A stretch of DNA of 12,007 bases from Flavihumibacter sp. Its GTDB lineage: Bacteria > Bacteroidota > Bacteroidia > Chitinophagales > Chitinophagaceae. The stretch spans positions 1 to 12,007 of the forward strand of contig JALOMU010000008.1 of the NCBI GenBank assembly GCA_025455285.1, read 5' to 3'. A model generated the notes under the pieces. That model was not told where the DNA came from. It saw only the letters and a list, made by a program, of their open reading frames with translations, and ran no database searches. Positions 11,183-12,007 of the stretch are shown piece by piece. Every line of letters begins with the position of its first letter. Position 1 is the first letter of the stretch. The position numbers and the translations under genes were made by a program.

Positions 11183-12007
11183 CTAGGTACGAACAGGTTT
11201 TTTTCGCATCTTTTCTGCATAATAATAACGATATAAAAAATCATAACAGATCATTTCATGCTGCCGCGGCTGCGATGGAAACAAGCGGTTCAATTGCATA
11301 TGTATCAGGCTTGTTGCCAATTCTTCCAGGATTGGCTCCAGCAACTTTTGTTGTTGAAGATGTAACAATTCGCGCACTGAAGGTTCCATTTCAGCAACTC
11401 TGAAATCAGCTCCGGTAGCGGATTCCAGCTCCAGCTTCAATTGATCGCGATATTTTCTGTACCGGTAATCCAACTGCTGCTTTAAGAGTTTCCCTGTATG
11501 AAATTCTTCCGCAAAAGCTGATTTTAGTTTTTCTAATAATGCCGTTTTCTTATCAAGATCCCATCCAAAACAATTTAGTAATACATCAATTCCTTTCAAG
11601 CCCCAAAGCCACCTGGCATGCTCTCTTTCATCTCCATGAGTATTGCTTAACCAATTCACAGTTGCAATACTATTCTGATGAAAAATTGTTTCGACTGCTG
11701 CTATCGAGCTACTTCCATACCGCGCTGTTTCGCGCTGGTAGGTATCCAACTGGATTCTCCAGATTAACCCCTGTTGTTCAAATTCAGAAACGGACGAATG
11801 AACTAATTGAATGACTTTTCCAAACAGCTCCGGATCCCTGAGTTGCAGTCTGAACCGAATATGGAAATGAGGATCCAGGTAGCGGATAAAGAACCATTTT
11901 TGAATCATACCCTGCTTTTCCAGGTTTTGCGTCAGCGGATACAGAGCTTCAGTGAGAATCTTTTCCGCAGTGCGACTTCCACAATATAACTTAACATATA
12001 ACCACTC
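11183..12007 (-). CDS. LanB-type dehydratase C-terminal region / thiopeptide-type biosynthesis protein (partial, open at right edge)
   Basis: The frame stays open to the window edge, giving 274 visible codons; the internal ATG at 11908 is not the true start. The first visible residues, EWLYVKLYCG, and then KWFFIRYLDPHFHIRFRL are the hallmark beginning of the SpaB_C (thiopeptide-type bacteriocin biosynthesis) domain, and a helical region with RYGG-like RYGSSS and SNTHGDEREHARWLWGLKGID follows to a basic C-terminus. In full-length LanB enzymes this domain removes glutamate from glutamylated Ser/Thr to leave dehydro-residues; the glutamylation domain would lie upstream. Whether this is the tail of a one-piece LanB or a stand-alone subunit of a split dehydratase cannot be decided here. 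It ends 92 bp before the precursor start, so the precursor may share its transcript. Confidence 0.9.
   Translation of the reverse strand, partial: EWLYVKLYCGSRTAEKILTEALYPLTQNLEKQGMIQKWFFIRYLDPHFHIRFRLQLRDPELFGKVIQLVHSSVSEFEQQGLIWRIQLDTYQRETARYGSSSIAAVETIFHQNSIATVNWLSNTHGDEREHARWLWGLKGIDVLLNCFGWDLDKKTALLEKLKSAFAEEFHTGKLLKQQLDYRYRKYRDQLKLELESATGADFRVAEMEPSVRELLHLQQQKLLEPILEELATSLIHMQLNRLFPSQPRQHEMICYDFLYRYYYAEKMRKKPVRT

Noticed and set aside
11183..11908. Internal ATG at 11908 as the true start of the LanB-type gene
   Set aside because: The frame is open for 33 more codons to the window edge and these encode EWLYVKLYCG, the conserved beginning of the SpaB_C domain.
1..12007. CRISPR arrays, insertion sequences, tRNA or rRNA genes
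   Set aside because: I saw no regularly spaced repeats, transposase motifs, cloverleaf-like sequences or rRNA-like stretches on either strand.

Overview
The window looks like chromosomal DNA from a gliding-type Bacteroidota, most likely near the Chitinophagaceae. This rests on a PorW/SprE-type protein of the type IX secretion and gliding apparatus, an M23-peptidase-type N-terminal region of the form common in this phylum, AT-rich leaders without clear Shine-Dalgarno sequences, and LytS/LytTR signalling beside a class I lanthipeptide locus. Genus is inference; no rRNA or tRNA is present.

Positions 1-2182 (minus strand) form a tightly packed run. In transcription order it holds a membrane-anchored protein resembling the N-terminus of an M23 peptidase but without the peptidase domain, a bactofilin, an AtpZ-like protein, a four-helix AtpI-like membrane protein, a SprT-like metalloprotein, and the start of a secreted, probably outer-membrane protein that runs off the left edge. 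Several of these genes overlap. A 121-bp divergent spacer follows, with a perfect 17-bp palindrome almost exactly midway between the two start codons. Positions 2304-7698 (plus strand) hold porW/sprE and, 25 bp later, a bifunctional class A penicillin-binding protein (PBP1A type). The two divergent units therefore combine cytoskeleton, cell-wall synthesis and secretion/gliding functions.

A hairpin at 7709-7752 separates this unit from a convergent minus-strand cluster that fills the rest of the window (7768-12007 and beyond). In transcription order it encodes the C-terminal part of a LanB-type dehydratase or thiopeptide-type biosynthesis protein (open at the right edge), a 62-residue peptide with the Bacteroidota class I lanthipeptide leader signature, a LytS-type histidine kinase, a LytTR response regulator, and a LanC cyclase with a complete zinc site. 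The proposed logic is that LanB dehydrates Ser/Thr of the peptide, LanC closes the thioether ring on its single Cys, and the two-component pair controls expression, possibly by sensing the product. No transporter or leader protease is inside the window.

The most interesting part is the non-coding DNA of this cluster. A 16-bp motif lies upstream of both the precursor gene and lanC, in each case exactly 24 bp before a near-consensus Bacteroidota -7 box. It resembles a LytTR-family half-site, and a degenerate third copy lies before the kinase gene. In addition, all three genes preceded by a spacer have an inverted repeat whose proximal arm begins exactly one nucleotide from the start codon.
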